Below are positions 21,809-35,640 of a stretch of DNA of 64,000 nucleotides, one piece after another. The DNA lies in contig JALGQZ010000004.1 in assembly GCA_023105745.1 (NCBI GenBank), positions 66,084,612-66,148,611 on the forward strand, read 5' to 3'. The stretch comes from Austropuccinia psidii (taxonomy: Eukaryota; Basidiomycota; Pucciniomycetes; Pucciniales; Sphaerophragmiaceae). The translations under genes and the position numbers were made by a program. Position 1 is the stretch's first letter. Every line of letters begins with the position of its first letter. The notes below the pieces were generated by a model that saw only the letters and a list, made by a program, of their open reading frames with translations, was not told the DNA's origin and ran no database searches.

Positions 21809-23570
21809 TCAGTGTCTTTTCAGACTCAGATTCATCTTCTTTGTCATTGTGTTCTTCTGTTTCCACAATTTCATTGATTTTTGCCTTTTTAAGGAAATTA
21901 TTGGCTGAGTGTCCAATACCTCCACATTTATTTCATTTTCATTGCTCATTAGTGTTGGGTGTATTGGGTGTGGAAGGTTATTTTTGTTTATCTTTCTTGA
22001 TAAATGGTTGGTTTTGACTTTAAGTGTCAAATGTTTTCCATGTTCTGCCAATTTTTGTTCTTGTCACTATGTCTTGTAATGCATTGATATACTCTTCTGT
22101 GGAGCATGGTTCTATACATCTGCTTCTTAGGGAATGTTCCAGTTCCCCTCCAAATTTCTTGATTATTTTCATATACAGCATTTTCCGTGAAATTTCTGGA
22201 TACAGTGCATTTAATCTTTCAGCTTGTTTTGAGAATCAAGTCAAAGTTTTATCCTTATCTGGGTCAAAGAAGGAATTTTCAAATACATTTTCTATCTTTT
22301 ACCTCCAGGAATCATTTTCCCACTTGGTGATTATTTCATTTTTCCACCAAGACCAGGTATTTTTGCCATTTGTTTGTCTTATGCCATAATAACATATTTT
22401 TGCAGATTTTTCAAATAATGAATTCAATCTGGCAGTGATTAATTCATCTGCTATGGCATAATCCTCCTGTAACATCTCTATTCTTTTAATAAATGACTTA
22501 TGGTCATATTCACCTTCACCTGTTAATGTTGGCCATTCTTGTAATTCAGGTTCTTCTTTAAATAATAGTTGATTATTTTCTTGATGGCTCAAGTCTGTTA
22601 TTAATGGATTTTTTATTTCCTCTTTTGGTTTAACAGGAATTCTTGTATGAGAAAATGGTGTTGATAACTTCGGCATATTTAAGTTAGCCTCACTTACGTT
22701 ATCTATTTTTTCAGTAATAAGTCTTATTTCACATTGAATGTAAGCTTTGATATTCATTCTTCATCACTTTTTTCTACATGGTCTAGAAGTAATTGTTTAT
22801 TTGATGAAGTGTTTTCTTCAAATATTTGCACATAAATACTTAATTTGTTCAACTTTTCTGTAAGATTATCAATCCTCATGTCATAATCAATTTTTAAAGT
22901 TGTTTCTGGGATATCTTTTATGTATTCATACAATTCCTGTTGTCCTTGCATTAATTTTTGTGTATTGTCAATTAAGATTTTTGGTTTATTATTTTCAACC
23001 ATAAATTTAATGTTATCAATTTCTTTTTTATAGTGTACAAAGATTTCTGTTAAAGATGATAGATTTTTATTTATTTCTTGTAAGGATAATGAATTTTTGA
23101 TTGTCTTTAAGAGGTAAAATACTATTTTTCATTTCTGTTAAAGATTTCACAACATCAAGAGACAAAGCTATTTCTTTGTGAAATGAGGTTGTCTCATTCT
23201 TTGTTCCTCTTTGTCCTTGAATTCCATCAAGGTTCTGGCCATGTTGAAATCATTGTTCATAGCATCTTTTTAGATTTTTGGGATCCTTTAGCTTGGATAA
23301 TATGGTTTCCTCCAGTTCATTTTCTTGTTCTACTTCCCTTCTTGGGGAAGTCTGTTGGCTTGAGGCCTTCTGGTAGGAGCTACTGGGTCTTCTTCCTTTC
23401 TTTCCTCCCTCTTTTTGGCATGGTACTCCTTTATTTTTTTGATTTGAGGCTTGGATGATAGTGGATTCCATCCACTTGAGTATCTCACTATTTCCTCCTC
23501 TTTGAGGAATTTTTTCAGGATGTGCCAGGAGTTCATCACTCCTTGGTGGATTTGTGGCAACATATCCCAA
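21809..23570 (-). pseudogene. Element D Gag remnant
   Basis: Open pieces in order on the - strand. A Ser/Gln/Pro-rich N-terminal part (23570-23250, A-T-N-P-P-R-S-D-E-L-L) comes first. A coiled-coil-like part follows (23002-22754, L-T-E-K-L-N-K-L-S). Then the capsid core (22757-22299, E-W-P-T-L-T-G-E-G-E-Y-D-H, W-S-W-W-K-N-E). An acidic stretch lies after a zinc knuckle near 21920 whose first and last Cys are lost (G-G-I-G-H-S-A-N-N-F). The family is one I know as common in Austropuccinia psidii; this copy is dead. Confidence 0.88.
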
Positions 23571-23614
23571 TCCTTGTCTTTGTACACTGTGTAGTACTGT
23601 TTGTACTGGCTCAT
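23330..23614 (-). pseudogene. Element D overlapping ORF (counterpart of 661-1245)
   Basis: A 94-codon frame overlapping the Gag N-terminal frame (23570-23250) in another phase. It reads M-S-Q-Y-K-Q-Y-Y near the start and S-G-W-N-P-L-S-S-K near residue 48, then a Lys/Arg/Glu-rich tail. The similarity to the A-element ORF (Q-Y-K-N-W-F; G-W-S-P-L) is at the protein level. Truncated relative to A. Confidence 0.65.
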
Positions 23615-23833
23615 ATAAATTTCTATTTGAGCCCTCTGAATGTGATTTATATCTGTTGGATCAACTCATACTTAGCTATAACTCTGGCTCAGATATTTTG
23701 GGTATTTCTGGGACTTGCGTTTGGGATATGGCACTTCCTTCTGGGAATTTTGCTCTTTCTTTTCCCTTTTGAGGGATCAAACCTACTTCTGAGTCCAGCT
23801 CCATCTTATTTGATTGAGTATCAGGATCCTCTT

Positions 23834-24064
23834 CTAGTAGTCATAATTTGGACGATAAAAAGATTTCAGGACACTAAAAACTCTTTTTTTGGAAATTTAA
23901 AGAGAGGTACTCACCTTCAGAGTCCTGAATAGTGGGTCCTGGGAAGACTAATTTCTTAGCTTTCTTTTTCTTATTTACAACAGGTGTTGGAGAACTTGGA
24001 CAAGTTTCTTCCACCAATCTCTCAACACTGGTTTGATTATCCTCTGCTGGGTTGTCTGCAAACA
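23834..24064 (-). pseudogene. Element D ORF1 exon 1 and short intron
   Basis: Exon 24064-23915 follows a TTTTTAG acceptor and, if joined to A24338, starts M-F-A-D-N-P-A-E-D. It ends at GAAG|GTGAGT (23915/23914). Continuing at CTACTAG|AAGAGG (about 23834) gives D-S-E-E-E-D-P-D-T-Q-S-N, matching the A-element junction. The downstream frame (E-V-G-L-I-P-Q-K-G-K to I-S-E-P-E-L) then meets TAG. Confidence 0.6.
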
Positions 24065-24528
24065 CTAAAAAGACAAACAAATATAAGCCTTTTTTCCAAA
24101 AGTGTTATTTTTGATAGAAATTATGGCAATTTCCATGTAAAAATTGCTTTTATATCTTTGAATAAAATAAATGAGTAAAAAAAATAAAAAACATTTTTTT
24201 TGGTTTCTTATTTTTTATTATTTTTTATATTTTTATTTTTAAAGCATAAAATAAAATTGGGATAATTTTTTTGAAATTAATTTATAATATAGATTTATTT
24301 TAAATTCATACATATCTTTTTGAATCACTAGAGTCACTCAGAGAAAGCTCTTGCAAGTCTAAGGATGTGAAAAACCATGTGTAAGACAGTACAATTGCTT
24401 TCCAAATGCCTCAATAGCTCTCAAAATCAATAAATATAAAATCATTATATGATTTAATAATTATAATTATGATCCATTATGGGATAAGCCCAATTTTAAT
24501 CTTCTTTAAATGTCTTTTAATTAAATAT

Positions 24529-24546
24529 CACAGAAAGGCCCCCCAA
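24529..24546 (-). promoter_or_regulatory. Primer-binding site of element D
   Basis: On the - strand TTGGGGGGCCTTTCTGTG follows the LTR end directly. It has the same TGGGGG(G)CC core and terminal TGTG as A and E, with changes in the middle that fit decay or another isoacceptor. Confidence 0.65.
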
Positions 24547-26533
24547 TGTAAGGTTTGGCTATGAAACAATAAGCAAAAATTACTAATATTTTACTTATTG
24601 TACTCCAAATGTACTTATGAAATTTAAAGCATAAGATAAAAGATGATTATAATAATAAAGAATTATTATAATTATGGCCAAACTATTTATATCATTAGAT
24701 AAATATAATAATATAGATTATATATTGAAAATATTAATATAATAAAAGAAGTATATTAATATATGATAATTGATATATTTATGGCACTTAATTATTGTTA
24801 AAAAAATAATATAGGAATAAAAATTTGTTTTTAATAATCAAAAGCAATTATAACAATAATATTACTACTATTAAAGTTATGAATTAATATAAATACTATT
24901 TATATGAATTTAAGAATTATTAAGAAAATAATAATAGAGAGAAATTATTATAAAAAGGGGAAAAAACCAACTTTTAACACTTAATATAATAATTTTGAAT
25001 AGTTTTATGCCAAAAAAATATAAATACAACTTATTTAAATTGTATTCACAATGAAAATTAAGAGAAATTACATATATTCTTGTTTTTACATGGAATTAGA
25101 GATTTTAGAGAAATTTAACAAAAACCAATTAAAAATTGATTCAATCATGTCAAAATTGATGATTATGATAAAGACAAACTTTATTATTTGAATATATAAC
25201 AGTTTTATATGAAAAGAAGAAAGCTTTCACCTTTTGTTTAATGATTTAATGTTCTTTCTTGCATCTGAGGGGGAAATAGAGTAAGAATAGCTCTATCTAT
25301 AGTAAGCTCTTCCCTCCTAGAGTCCAATAGGCTTCTATTAGATGCTTATTGATGGTATCCACTGGCATTGATCAGTATTTTGAGGTTTAGTGATGATTAT
25401 ATCAGAATTAAACCATTATATCTCATTATTACACCATTATTTAGAATTATCACTATAACTCTACATTTTATAGCATCATAGGCTTGGAAGAAGCCTAAGA
25501 TTCATTAATTTTATTAGTATTAATCATAATCTAATATTATTTACCAGTTTTATCAGCTACATAGCTGTTAAACTTAAAATAAGATTACAGTGAGTGATCA
25601 TAAATGATCAATTTTAACCTTAAAATTTGATCATCAATAACTTTGAATTTATAAATTCAACAGACAGTCAGAGAGTTATCTCTAATATATTAGCATGTCA
25701 TAATCAAAATTACAATATAATTTTATTAAATCATCAAAACTCTATTTTTGATGATTTTTCTTGTAACTCATCTTTTCTGTTGAAATTCACTATTTTAAAC
25801 TTCAAACCATGATTTCATAGGTTTTGACCTTGGATTTAATTATAAAAAATACATCATTCTTCATATATGAGCTAGTAGAAGCTGAATATCTACTTTTCTG
25901 TAAGCTTGGACCACTTTCACAACAAAGTGGTCAACAGCTATAGCAATTTTATTCAATAAACCCTTACAAGCTATAACCTTTTTTGTATATTTACAAAAAA
26001 TGTCTATATCTGTATTCCTACAATAATTACGTGATAGCTTTATCTTTTGTTTAACTCTCTATCATGTGTATTTTCAGAGATATGAGCTAAAAACCATGAA
26101 TATATGCACTGATCATAAAAGTGCATATATTCAGTTTATTTCCTTAAATATTGATTTTGCAAATATGACATAATAATTTTATATGTGTATTTTTCCTTTT
26201 AGAATCCAATTGTAAATCTTATTTAACATGTTGTTTCATTTGTTTTGGAGATAAATAGGAGTTTATGTCTTTTTTATGGTATTATTACTTATTATGCATT
26301 AATTATTGACTTTACAGATATGCCATAAAAAATATATGTGTAGTTTATCATGAAGAATCTAATGGTGTAACTTATCACACATTATTACTCATTAGTTTCT
26401 AAGCTAATTAAATATCTTTATGCCTATTTATGGCATTTTAACTTACTTTAATACAATTATTTTAAAAGAATAATTATTGTGAAGTTTTTGTTGTTACCTT
26501 TTTGGATATGTGGTCATATCTCAAAGGCTCAAA
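24547..26533 (-). repeat. 5' LTR of element D (C-type LTR, 1987 bp)
   Basis: On the - strand it runs from TTTGAGCCTTTGAGATATG (first G of TG changed to T) to ACCTTACA at 24547. Same family and nearly the same length as the solo LTR at 41681-43669 (1989 bp). Right flank bases TGGAT (26534-26538) would be the TSD; its partner is outside the window. Confidence 0.9.
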
Positions 26534-27175
26534 TGGATCATGTTATATGATACCATATATGCCCCATGCAGAATTCCTGAAGGATTTGGGTTCAAGGTTG
26601 CAGAGGAGCTTCCCTTATCTTGAGGGGAAAGTCTGGGGATTTACATCTGGGTGCCTCTGGTGGCTGCCAGAGTCCATTAGTTGAGTTTGAGGGGGCCATG
26701 GGAAAAATGGGGCTGAAGGGGTTTTGGGTCATTTTGGCTCTTGAGGATTGAGGGGCCAAAGGGAATGTCCCATTGGCCCCCATTGGCCCCCTTTGGCCTC
26801 ATAGAGTTTAGGCTCAAAGTGGCCTAGAATAGCCTACAGTCCACATACCATAGAGGCCATAGGGGGCCTAAATAGCCCAGGACCCCCTAATAAACTGGGG
26901 TGACCCATAGGTCCCTGTAAGGCTGAGAAGACCCCCAGGCCAAATTCCAGTGGGATGGCCTGGGGTTCAAGGATTGTAGAAATGGCCTAAAAGGCCATAG
27001 GATTCAGGATATTGCCTGTTGGCCATAGATGGATGTTGAACCCATGATTGGCCAGAAAACTGGGTGTGTCCCAGAGGCCACTAATTTCCACAAGGGGACA
27101 ATTGGCCATAAAATGGTTAAGAAAGGGAATTGCTGTAAATCACCAATTGGAAGGGTAATTCCCAATATTGTTACA
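26534..27175 (-). repeat. B-family LTR fragment, interrupted by element D
   Basis: Reads on the - strand from TGTAACAATATTGG (27175; expected TGTCACAA) through the GGCC-rich part to a stretch matching the B LTR middle (the dinucleotide-rich TATATG/ATACCAT region near 26545). It stops at the D LTR boundary, so D probably inserted into this older LTR, and the rest should lie left of D. Confidence 0.7.
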
Positions 27176-27806
27176 CCTTATCCTTTACACTAGAAAATAA
27201 AAAAGGGCCGATTGGAGTAAATATTTCTACAACATATAATTTTTCATATTATAGTAGAGAACAAATCTTTATATGTGAAACAATTTTGATGGTGGTGGTT
27301 AAGATCTGTGCTTAGAATTATCAAAATTTTTAGATTGATAATAAGAAATTAAAGATTTCTTTAGAGAAAAGGGTTTTTTACCTTTTCATATGGACTCTCA
27401 TGAAATTTATTATATATAGAGGAAATCCTTCCCTGGAGGTGGGAAGTTGAAAGCTTTGAGTTAATAATTATTTACAAATGAAGCTCAAGAGAAAGGAATC
27501 TTCAGGAAGTTAGCCTGGAAGTATTTTTTCTCACTTGGGGCTGGGGGATTAAAGTAGAAAAAAGCTATTGGTGCTATCAGAAAATTTCTCAAGGAATTCA
27601 ATGTGAACTTTTTGAAAATGAGCTTATTGAAGGGGAGAAAAAGCTTTATGATAAGTGAGATAACTATATCATCAAAAAATTTCAATTTATTCCATTCAAG
27701 ATAGCTTTCCATATTCCTGATTCATAATAAAAAATCTGTATAAGATATGTATCAAAAAAATAATTTCTTTTCTTATGAAGTTTATTTTTCAAATAATCTG
27801 GCATGA
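27176..27806. other. AT-rich gap, nothing assigned
   Basis: No coding frame with recognisable similarity, no repeat boundary seen. Several short antisense frames (27485-27888) are low-complexity. Confidence 0.5.
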
Positions 27807-30800
27807 GGTGAGCCTTGAGGTATGTTTTATGTACCCAAATAGGCCACAGCCTAAAACAAGAATACCTCAATAACCATGGAAAATCCATAAGTAATTTTTA
27901 TTACCAAAATTAATCATTTTTTCAAGCAAAAAAGGTGTATAACATTTTATTTGGTGAGGAAGCTCAAGGATTTGACACAAAATTTAGATTCCAAACTAAA
28001 TTTTAGCCTGGGTACCCAAATATGACTCTTAAATTATTTTTATTCATGTGTAAAATATGAATAGAAATTACTTGAACTGTTCATCAGGAAACTCTCTAAA
28101 CGCATACTCAGCAAAAACACCCTGATTGTAAGCTTAAAAGTCAATTTAAGGGAGAAATAATGGTATTATAAGAATTACAAGAATATATAGTAATTGATAA
28201 AGACTAGGAACATCCATAAGTGAAATAAAATTTCATACTATCTCATTTCATTTCCATTTTATCATTGTGGAAATACTGCCATAGGTAAAGATTATATCGG
28301 AAAGGGGGACAAGGACATAAGTCAAATAGATCTGGAGTACCTGAGGTTCTAAGTCCTCTAAAATGCAGAAAAGTTCCCAAAATACAATTTTAATTTTTCC
28401 CAGACTAATTACCAGCTTTGGGAACTAGTCAGTAAATCACCTGTAAGCTATTATTTTGAAGAAAATGAGAAAATCTTAAAAATTAATTAAAAACACATTT
28501 ATTAATGAGTTTCAATTAATTCCCATACTAAACTAATAACAAGGTGATCTTTCATTATATTCACACATAATTATAAGTTCACAATGTCACAACCACAAAT
28601 AATCACTCCCCTCAATGGGTGTTGTGGCAATTCTAACCTGAACCCAAATTATGGTCAATTGGCCATACAATATGTTTATGGCCAATTGTACCCTCTTAGT
28701 GCTCTATGGCGTCTTGGCCATAGCACCCCTCCACTGGAAATTCATGACCCCAGTCCTCATTTATGGCCGCAGGCCATATCCTGTCTCCATTGGCCTTATT
28801 AGCCAATTCCTCACCTCACCAACCTCCAGGCCATTATCCTTGTTTTTGGGACTGGGGGGTCCTTTCAGTCTTCCAGGGGCCTATAGATTCTCTAGCCACC
28901 ACCAGGGCCCTTGGCCCAACCCCTTATATTGGTGGGGTTTTGGCCCATTTATGCCCCCTACAGCCTCTAAGGCCCATGGTCCATGGGACCCTTAGGCCCC
29001 TTTTGGCCCTAATCCAATGAGTCCAAAAGGGGCCAAGGGGAAGTCCATCAGCTCGCAAATCGCAAGTGGGCCCACCTGAGCCAGTTTTGGCCCCAAATCC
29101 CAACCAACCCAAAATGGCCAAAAACCACCTCAGGACCAGAAGTGACCAACAGTCACCTGTGGGCAACTATTCAGCCCATGGCCTCTGGAAACCACCAGAG
29201 GGCATCAGCTCACCTCCTAGCAAAGATTCCCCTCAGTTTCAGGGGAAGACTTTTCTTTTCTCAATGCACCCCATACTCAAGGATCCAGGAGTGGTGCATA
29301 TATGGTATAATATACCATTATACACCATTTTTTCTCAGCAATCCAATGGTGACATTTTCAGGACCAATTTACATGATTCAAAATCAAGTACCCAATCCAT
29401 CAACAATTTCAAAGGAGGATTGTTCAGCTATTTCAGTATGGCAATTACCTGGCGGCTACCAGAAGACCATTTGAGGATCCCATCCACATAGCCCTGCAGG
29501 ATTTGGGTTGTCATTTTATCATAAGGACTACTATAAGGTCAATTCTGAGAAGTTATCAATCATTTCAATCATTGTCAAGGCATCAAGTACTCAGCATCCC
29601 TTGGAAAACTCAATTGGTCCATACAGGTAGTAATCAAGCATCCTGTATGCCCTTGGCCCAATTGGGCCAATTCATATTCCACTGTGGGAAATAAGTCACA
29701 CATTTCAATTCTAAAGCTGGCCAGAACTGTATTGGCCCAATTCAGACAATACAGCAGGATTATTCACCTTCCACGATCAGCCTTTCAGCTTTTCACATAT
29801 ACTGGCCACCTTTCATCACCTGGGGACTTTTTCCCCAGTTAATTAATATATTGGATTTATCATTATCCTTATTTTTTCCTTTTTTTATCAAAGTAAATAC
29901 TGATAATATTGAGTTAGTTATTTTCACCTTTCTTCTTTGCCTGTCAGTGGGTATTGGTGGTCATATCCTTTACTAATTCCATTGTTCTTTCTGGCAGGTT
30001 GAAACAGTGAATTGAGGATTCATTTGGTTGGCTCTTTGGCTTTTGGCTTTCATATCATCTTGGCCATTGGCTTCCTTTTCTCTTTATCTTTTGGCATACT
30101 TGTCTTTACTTTTATTCTTCCTTGAAGAAATATATTCCTTTTATTTTTTTATACTTTTGGAGCCTTCCAAGTGAGTTCTTGATTCCTGAGTGCCAGGCCA
30201 CTATTTCTTCAATAAGAGCCCCTGTGACACACAAGCTCAATTGAAATTTTTATTTACTGTCCCATTTTGATGATTTGTTAGGGAGCACTGAAGCTGCAAG
30301 AATGCACAGAAAGTATAATCTTTGATGGAATTAGCAATGAAATTGATACATGTGAGAGATAAATGTATATTCTAAACTAAAGAAGGATTTAATTGGGTAA
30401 ATTGATGATTTATTAACTATAAATGGGTTGGTAGTCATGAGAAATCCATTAGTTACCAATTAGATGACTTCAATTAGTAACAAGATTATTTAATATCTAG
30501 TCCAAAAGTTGCAAGTTATTTTTCAGTCTTCTTCCTTGCATATTCTCTATTGCTCTTGTAGACTTTAGCTTAAAAGGACCCCTCTTGTTACTGGTTTTTC
30601 CACATAATTCAGTCTAATATCACAATGAAGTGAATAAGTCTTATTATTAGTGTTTACTAAAGTATTTGGATCATTTTAAATCTCTTTAAATAATTAATAT
30701 AAGTGAAACTCTTAATATTACTATAAGGTATAGTATTATAACCTCTACTTATTATTGCTTTTTTTTGACTTTTTGAATATCTTTGAATCCACAATTCTTC

Positions 30801-31246
30801 TGAAATACTTGTGAGATCCCTTAATTTGTATTTTAAATGTTGTTGATGCGTTTTTGGGCGTCTTTTTATATATAATACTCTTATATATTTCAATTATTTC
30901 TCCCTTAATATTTATATCTCTACTTAGAATTATTATTACAATAATGATTTTCAAAAATAATACTTTGCATGAGTTTAAAGTGGATTATTTCTAATATCTA
31001 CCAGGCTTATTGATTCTTGTATAAAATACCTTCTGCTATTATATCATTGGTACTGTATAAAAAGTGGTAGAATAATAATTAAGTTCTTTGATTATTATTG
31101 ATAATTTTAAAGTTGGTTTTAATATTATCATTAGAAAAAGAACGTTTTTATATTTTAATTGTGATTATAAAAATTTTTTATTATATTTCATTAGGAAATT
31201 CATACTGCTCTCCATTTCTTTGAGAGCTTCATAGACAGAACTTACA
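27807..31246 (+). repeat. Old A-like LTR (about 1790 bp) carrying a nested solo LTR
   Basis: Starts G-GTGAGCCTTGAGGTATG (TG changed to GG) and continues with ACCCAAATAGGCCACA as in LTR A, ending GAACTTACA at 31246. Removing the insertion at 28585-30229 and one TSD copy leaves 1790 bp, close to 1924. The flanks CATGA (27802-27806) and CATTA (31247-31251) could be a decayed TSD. Confidence 0.75.
28585..30229 (+). mobile_element. Solo B-family LTR with TSD CACAA (1645 bp)
   Basis: Begins TGTCACAACCAC and ends CCCCTGTGACA, flanked by CACAA at 28580-28584 and 30230-30234. The first 500 bases are rich in GGCC. The middle carries broken frames similar to the B LTR at 52300-53378. The end includes CCCAGTTAATTAATAT, shared with 55510-55530 and, inverted, 52670-52690. 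Confidence 0.92.
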
Positions 31247-32566
31247 CATTAAAATGGATTCAAAATTAAAGTACATTAATATTATAAGCTTATGGTTTAT
31301 CTTTTTAGATACTTATTATATTTGAGTCATTATTTAATAAGAAACAAGTATTAATAATCACATTCCAAATATAAAGTTAGGATTACCAATTTCTTGAGAA
31401 AGAAAATTTATTTTCATATAGGAATCTATTTCTTAAAATGCTATATTTTCACAAGCTTGACTTACAAAAGTAAAATGAAATCATTCAACAGTAATCATGA
31501 TAGCAATTTTCCTTTGCTACAATTTCTTTGAATAATCATAATTATTTAAAATACAATATTCCATCAGAGTTTTAACTTCAATTTGTATCATTTTCAAGTA
31601 ATCAATTGCTAAAATAAGTGAATTAAGCTAAATTATTCACAAAGAATAATATACCTAAAGATAGGAAGGTCTGGAATTCTCAAATATAAACAAGTATAAT
31701 TCAAGCTATATGTAAACATTATTGATATTTTAATTTATATCAAGGAATCAAATATCAAAATTAATACATTCAGTTTGTATAATAAGCCAAAATTGATTCC
31801 TTTTTTGTATTTTGATTACTAATTTTCAACAGCCCTATAGAACAGGAAAGTAGCTGAAATAATCTTAAAAACAAAGATGATACTTTACACCATTAAAAGG
31901 GTTTTAAATTTCCAAACTTAACAATTTCCTGTGTAAGACCAAAAATTGATCATTCCTTCATTGATTAAAGATCTACTGACATCTCAAATTGGAATAACCC
32001 ATTAAATGTAAACAATTTTTATAAAAATGAACACCAATTCACTCTATAAATGTACTGAAAGGGTATTGATGTGTTTCAGAAGCCATAAAAAATTTGGCAT
32101 GAGTAGGAATACAACCCTCACTTAATAAACAATTGTATTTTTCATTAATTTTTCTACTTAGGGACCTAGATTTACATACCTCTGGGAAATTAAGATGTCC
32201 AACCTCCTTTTTTGTGTTAAATTATAGATCATGAATATTGAACTTCAATGATGAGTAAAAATTTGGCTCTTGAGATATTTAATAAAAGATTCAATGAATA
32301 ATATCAAGATTAAAAGGAAGTTTTTTACAAAAAAAAACTCCCTTAAGTATGATTTTTTTTTATTTTTTCTGAATTTGAAGTCCTATATTAAAATTCCATA
32401 TAAATTGTTATCTGTATTTATTTTTTTATGAGCCCCTTTTTTATATTTTTTCATCTTACATATTATTGAATAAGATAATATAATCCAAAACATAATCCTT
32501 TTCAAAATATCAAAATTTATTTGAGGTTATGTCTTTGGAAATATCATATTTTCTTTTTAAGATAAC
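31247..32566. other. AT-rich gap, nothing assigned
   Basis: About 1.3 kb without a supportable ORF, LTR end or repeat partner in the window. Probably decayed repeat or intergenic DNA. Confidence 0.5.
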
Positions 32567-33937
32567 TATCAGCCTGTGACTCAAAACCAGAGCACAAGCA
32601 TGACAGCCAAAAATACCATGAACCAATGGTAGAGTAAAATACCACCAAAACATGGAGCTGACCCACCAAAGCTCAAAAAGTATCAAAAGAAAGGGGAAAT
32701 TAACCTCTTTCCATATTCACAAATCCCATAATCATAGGACAAAGAGTAAAAAAGTTATTCTGGCTCAAAGCAGTTGCTGCACATAAACCTTAATTTTCAC
32801 CTCCCATCTAAAATCTATAGAAAGAGGCAGAACCCCATCAAATGGGTGTTCATATTAAATCTCTCAGTAAGAAATATCAAATGGTACTTCCCAAACTGAG
32901 CTATAATCAAAGCTACAGAAGTTATTGCCAAATTAAATCCAGATATGGGTGAATAAAATATTCACTCCTCATCTATCTTCTACAGTTTTAGTGTGAGTTA
33001 CTTAAAGTGGGGTAATTATGGAAAGAGAATAATTGGGGTTATCTGATTGTTCTATTGATTTTCCTATAACTCATCTGGAACAAAATTTATGGAATAAACA
33101 AGCTCAATACAGGATTTGATAAAAAATTGATATCTGAATAATGGAAATGAAAAATGGCACAAATTTTCCATATTTATCGTTACCCATTCCAAATGACATA
33201 CCATTGTGTAGACCCTATATATGCATACATGATTAACCAAATCTGAGCTCAATATCTTTAAAAATGAAAAATTTATTGCAGTTTTAAGGTTAAAATCCCA
33301 CAGTTGGGCCAATACACCTTTACCATGGGATACATTCCCATATCCTTGAACACAAGGTGTCAATTCTACAAAGGAGCTTATTAATCCTTCAATACCTCAT
33401 ATTTTGGTCAATATGGGGTCCTCATACAGGTTCTGTACACCACCTTTCACCCTGTATTGGTGAAAACTTCCCAGATGTGGTTTCAAAACCACATCTGAGC
33501 CCAATAAAGGATCTAAAGGCATGGTAAGAGCCAAAATTCAGTCCTTGGAAGTGAAAAATCTTCACTCTTCCTACATGAACAGGACTAGAGGACCTTTTCA
33601 CCCATTTCCAGGATAAAAAGGGACCTTTCTCTGCCCAAAAGAGGAATCCCCATCCTGCTCTTACATTCCTACATAGTACAACTGCCAAAAAAAGTTATAA
33701 TTTTGGAAAATAATCATTTTATAATCCAATCTTAGTATTATGGTATTGCTGATTATGGTTAATCAACTGATAAACAGTGCATCCTTGGAATTCAGAAATG
33801 CTCACCACCACTATAATTCCTAGTAAACCCCTTATTACTACTATTAAAGAGTCTTTCTTATTATAAATTCCTGTGTCACAGTCAGAACTAAAACTTAAAA
33901 TACTATTTCATAGCTTTATTATACAATGAGCCTGAAA
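32567..33937 (-). repeat. Decayed E-type solo LTR (about 1370 bp)
   Basis: On the + strand it starts TATCAGCCTGTGACTCAAAACC, which aligns to the - strand start of the E LTR (TGTCAGCCTGTGACTC). It follows the E LTR through the CACATCTG(A/G)G and CCAATAC-AGG blocks (about 33480, 33460) and ends near ATGAGCCTGAAA (expected TGACA). Without its insertion the E LTR would be 1426 bp. Flanks ATAAC and ATAAA are a possible decayed TSD. Confidence 0.75.
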
Positions 33938-35640
33938 ATAAAAACCGATTCCCTTCTGTATACTTATTCAAAATGACTCAAATATGTTCCATATTTATCT
34001 ATCAACAATATGAATATCAAAAATAAATTCAAATGAGTAATTTTTATCATTAATTCAATTAGTTTTCTCAAAATTGTTTGGTCATTTGTGCAGGTTAGTG
34101 GAAAATACAAAAAAACTTTTTTTTCAAGAACTATATCTTTTTTCACTAATTCATTTCCAAAACAGACATATTTAGGTCTAAGAACTTTGGTAGGACCTAT
34201 ATTCTTGAAACTATTTCTCTATCCCAATATTTACTCTTTTAACCCCCCCAAAAAAAGTCAAAACTTGATCTGGGGCCCACTTAAAAACTTTATTTTGTTC
34301 ACAATTTCTTTTATCAGAAATTTTCCAAAAGGGCTTCTTGAATAAAATAACTGTTATTGAATTATGAAGTTTTATGTATTTTTTTCAAAATGATGGATAA
34401 TCTGAATTATTTCCTGAATGATTTTCCAAATTTTCAAAGAAATATTGGGGGTTAATTCCTGAGGGACCAAATAATTAAAAGTGAAACTTTTTAAGTTTTA
34501 TAAATGAGTGAGATGTGGTGCGCATTTCACTCAAAACCAGGATTTTACATTAATTGCCTTTTGATCTTTTAAAATGAAAATGTGAAAAAAATAAAAGTCA
34601 AATTTATAATTCAATTTTTCATTCTTGAACCTATAAGAAAATGAGTTGAAGGAATAAATAACCTGAAAAACAACATTCTCATTAATAAAGGAGTTAAGTT
34701 TAATGAGTTTAATTTCAAAACGATTTGCGATTTATACAGTTTGTTTGCTTGAAAAACATGTTTGAAAGCCAATATTATTGATAATAATGAAAAATCAAAT
34801 TTAAAACCTCTAAAAGTAAGGTTTTATCAATTAAATTCTAGCAATCCAATTATTTCAAATTGTCAAATTCATAAAAAATAACTAAATTAAAATTCCTAAT
34901 TATAACTAAGCAAAGTAAAAATAAATTTTGGGAGTAAACAAATTTCTCACTTTTTTTTTCCCAAAAGATTTGTGCTTTTATCAACTTAGGGCAAAAACAC
35001 ATAAGATTTTGGTTAAAAAATCTAAGAGCTTATATGTACTTGCAAAAATACTTACATAAAGCTACCATTACCCTCTCTCGATATTTTTCAAATTGAGGTT
35101 TTCTGGAATATATTGTTAATTTTCTTCTCTCTTTTATTAAAAAAAAGCAAATTTTGTTCAATTCTCTTAGAGCTTGAAATGCTTACGAAAGAGTTTTTCA
35201 GTTTTGAATGTTGACTCTTTTTTTCAAAAAAAAAAATAGTAATTTATTTTAATTCAATATTTGAATAAAGAATTGAATTGAAAAAGAACTCCATGAAAAA
35301 TCATTCAATGATTTTTTCAAGGTTTTTTCTTTTTCTATTTATGGGTAATTATAATTAAGGAAGAAATGAATTACATAATTAAAATTAATATGATATGTTT
35401 ATTTCCTTTAAGATAAATTTAATCCTTTTCAAGATCGGATTAATACTTCTATTTAATGAGATTATGATTATGATTGAAATCATGAAAGAATACAAATAAT
35501 TTCTATTTAGCATTTTTTTCTTTGAATTGGTTCACTTAAGAACATGAACTCTTCGAAAATTAGAGAAAAAATCAATTGTTGGTTTTTTTATTATCTAGCA
35601 AACCACCATAAAATCTCTTGAAATTATATTAAAGTGTATT
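33938..35640. other. AT-rich gap, nothing assigned
   Basis: Homopolymer-rich, with many A and T runs, and no supportable gene. Possible decayed repeat. Confidence 0.5.

Noticed and set aside
30657..30954. Overlapping antisense ORFs of 78 and 69 codons
   Set aside because: Low-complexity Ile/Lys/Tyr-rich frames in the AT-rich end of an old LTR.
33064..33688. Two antisense ORFs (99 and 88 codons)
   Set aside because: They lie inside the decayed E-type LTR and have no protein similarity I recognise.
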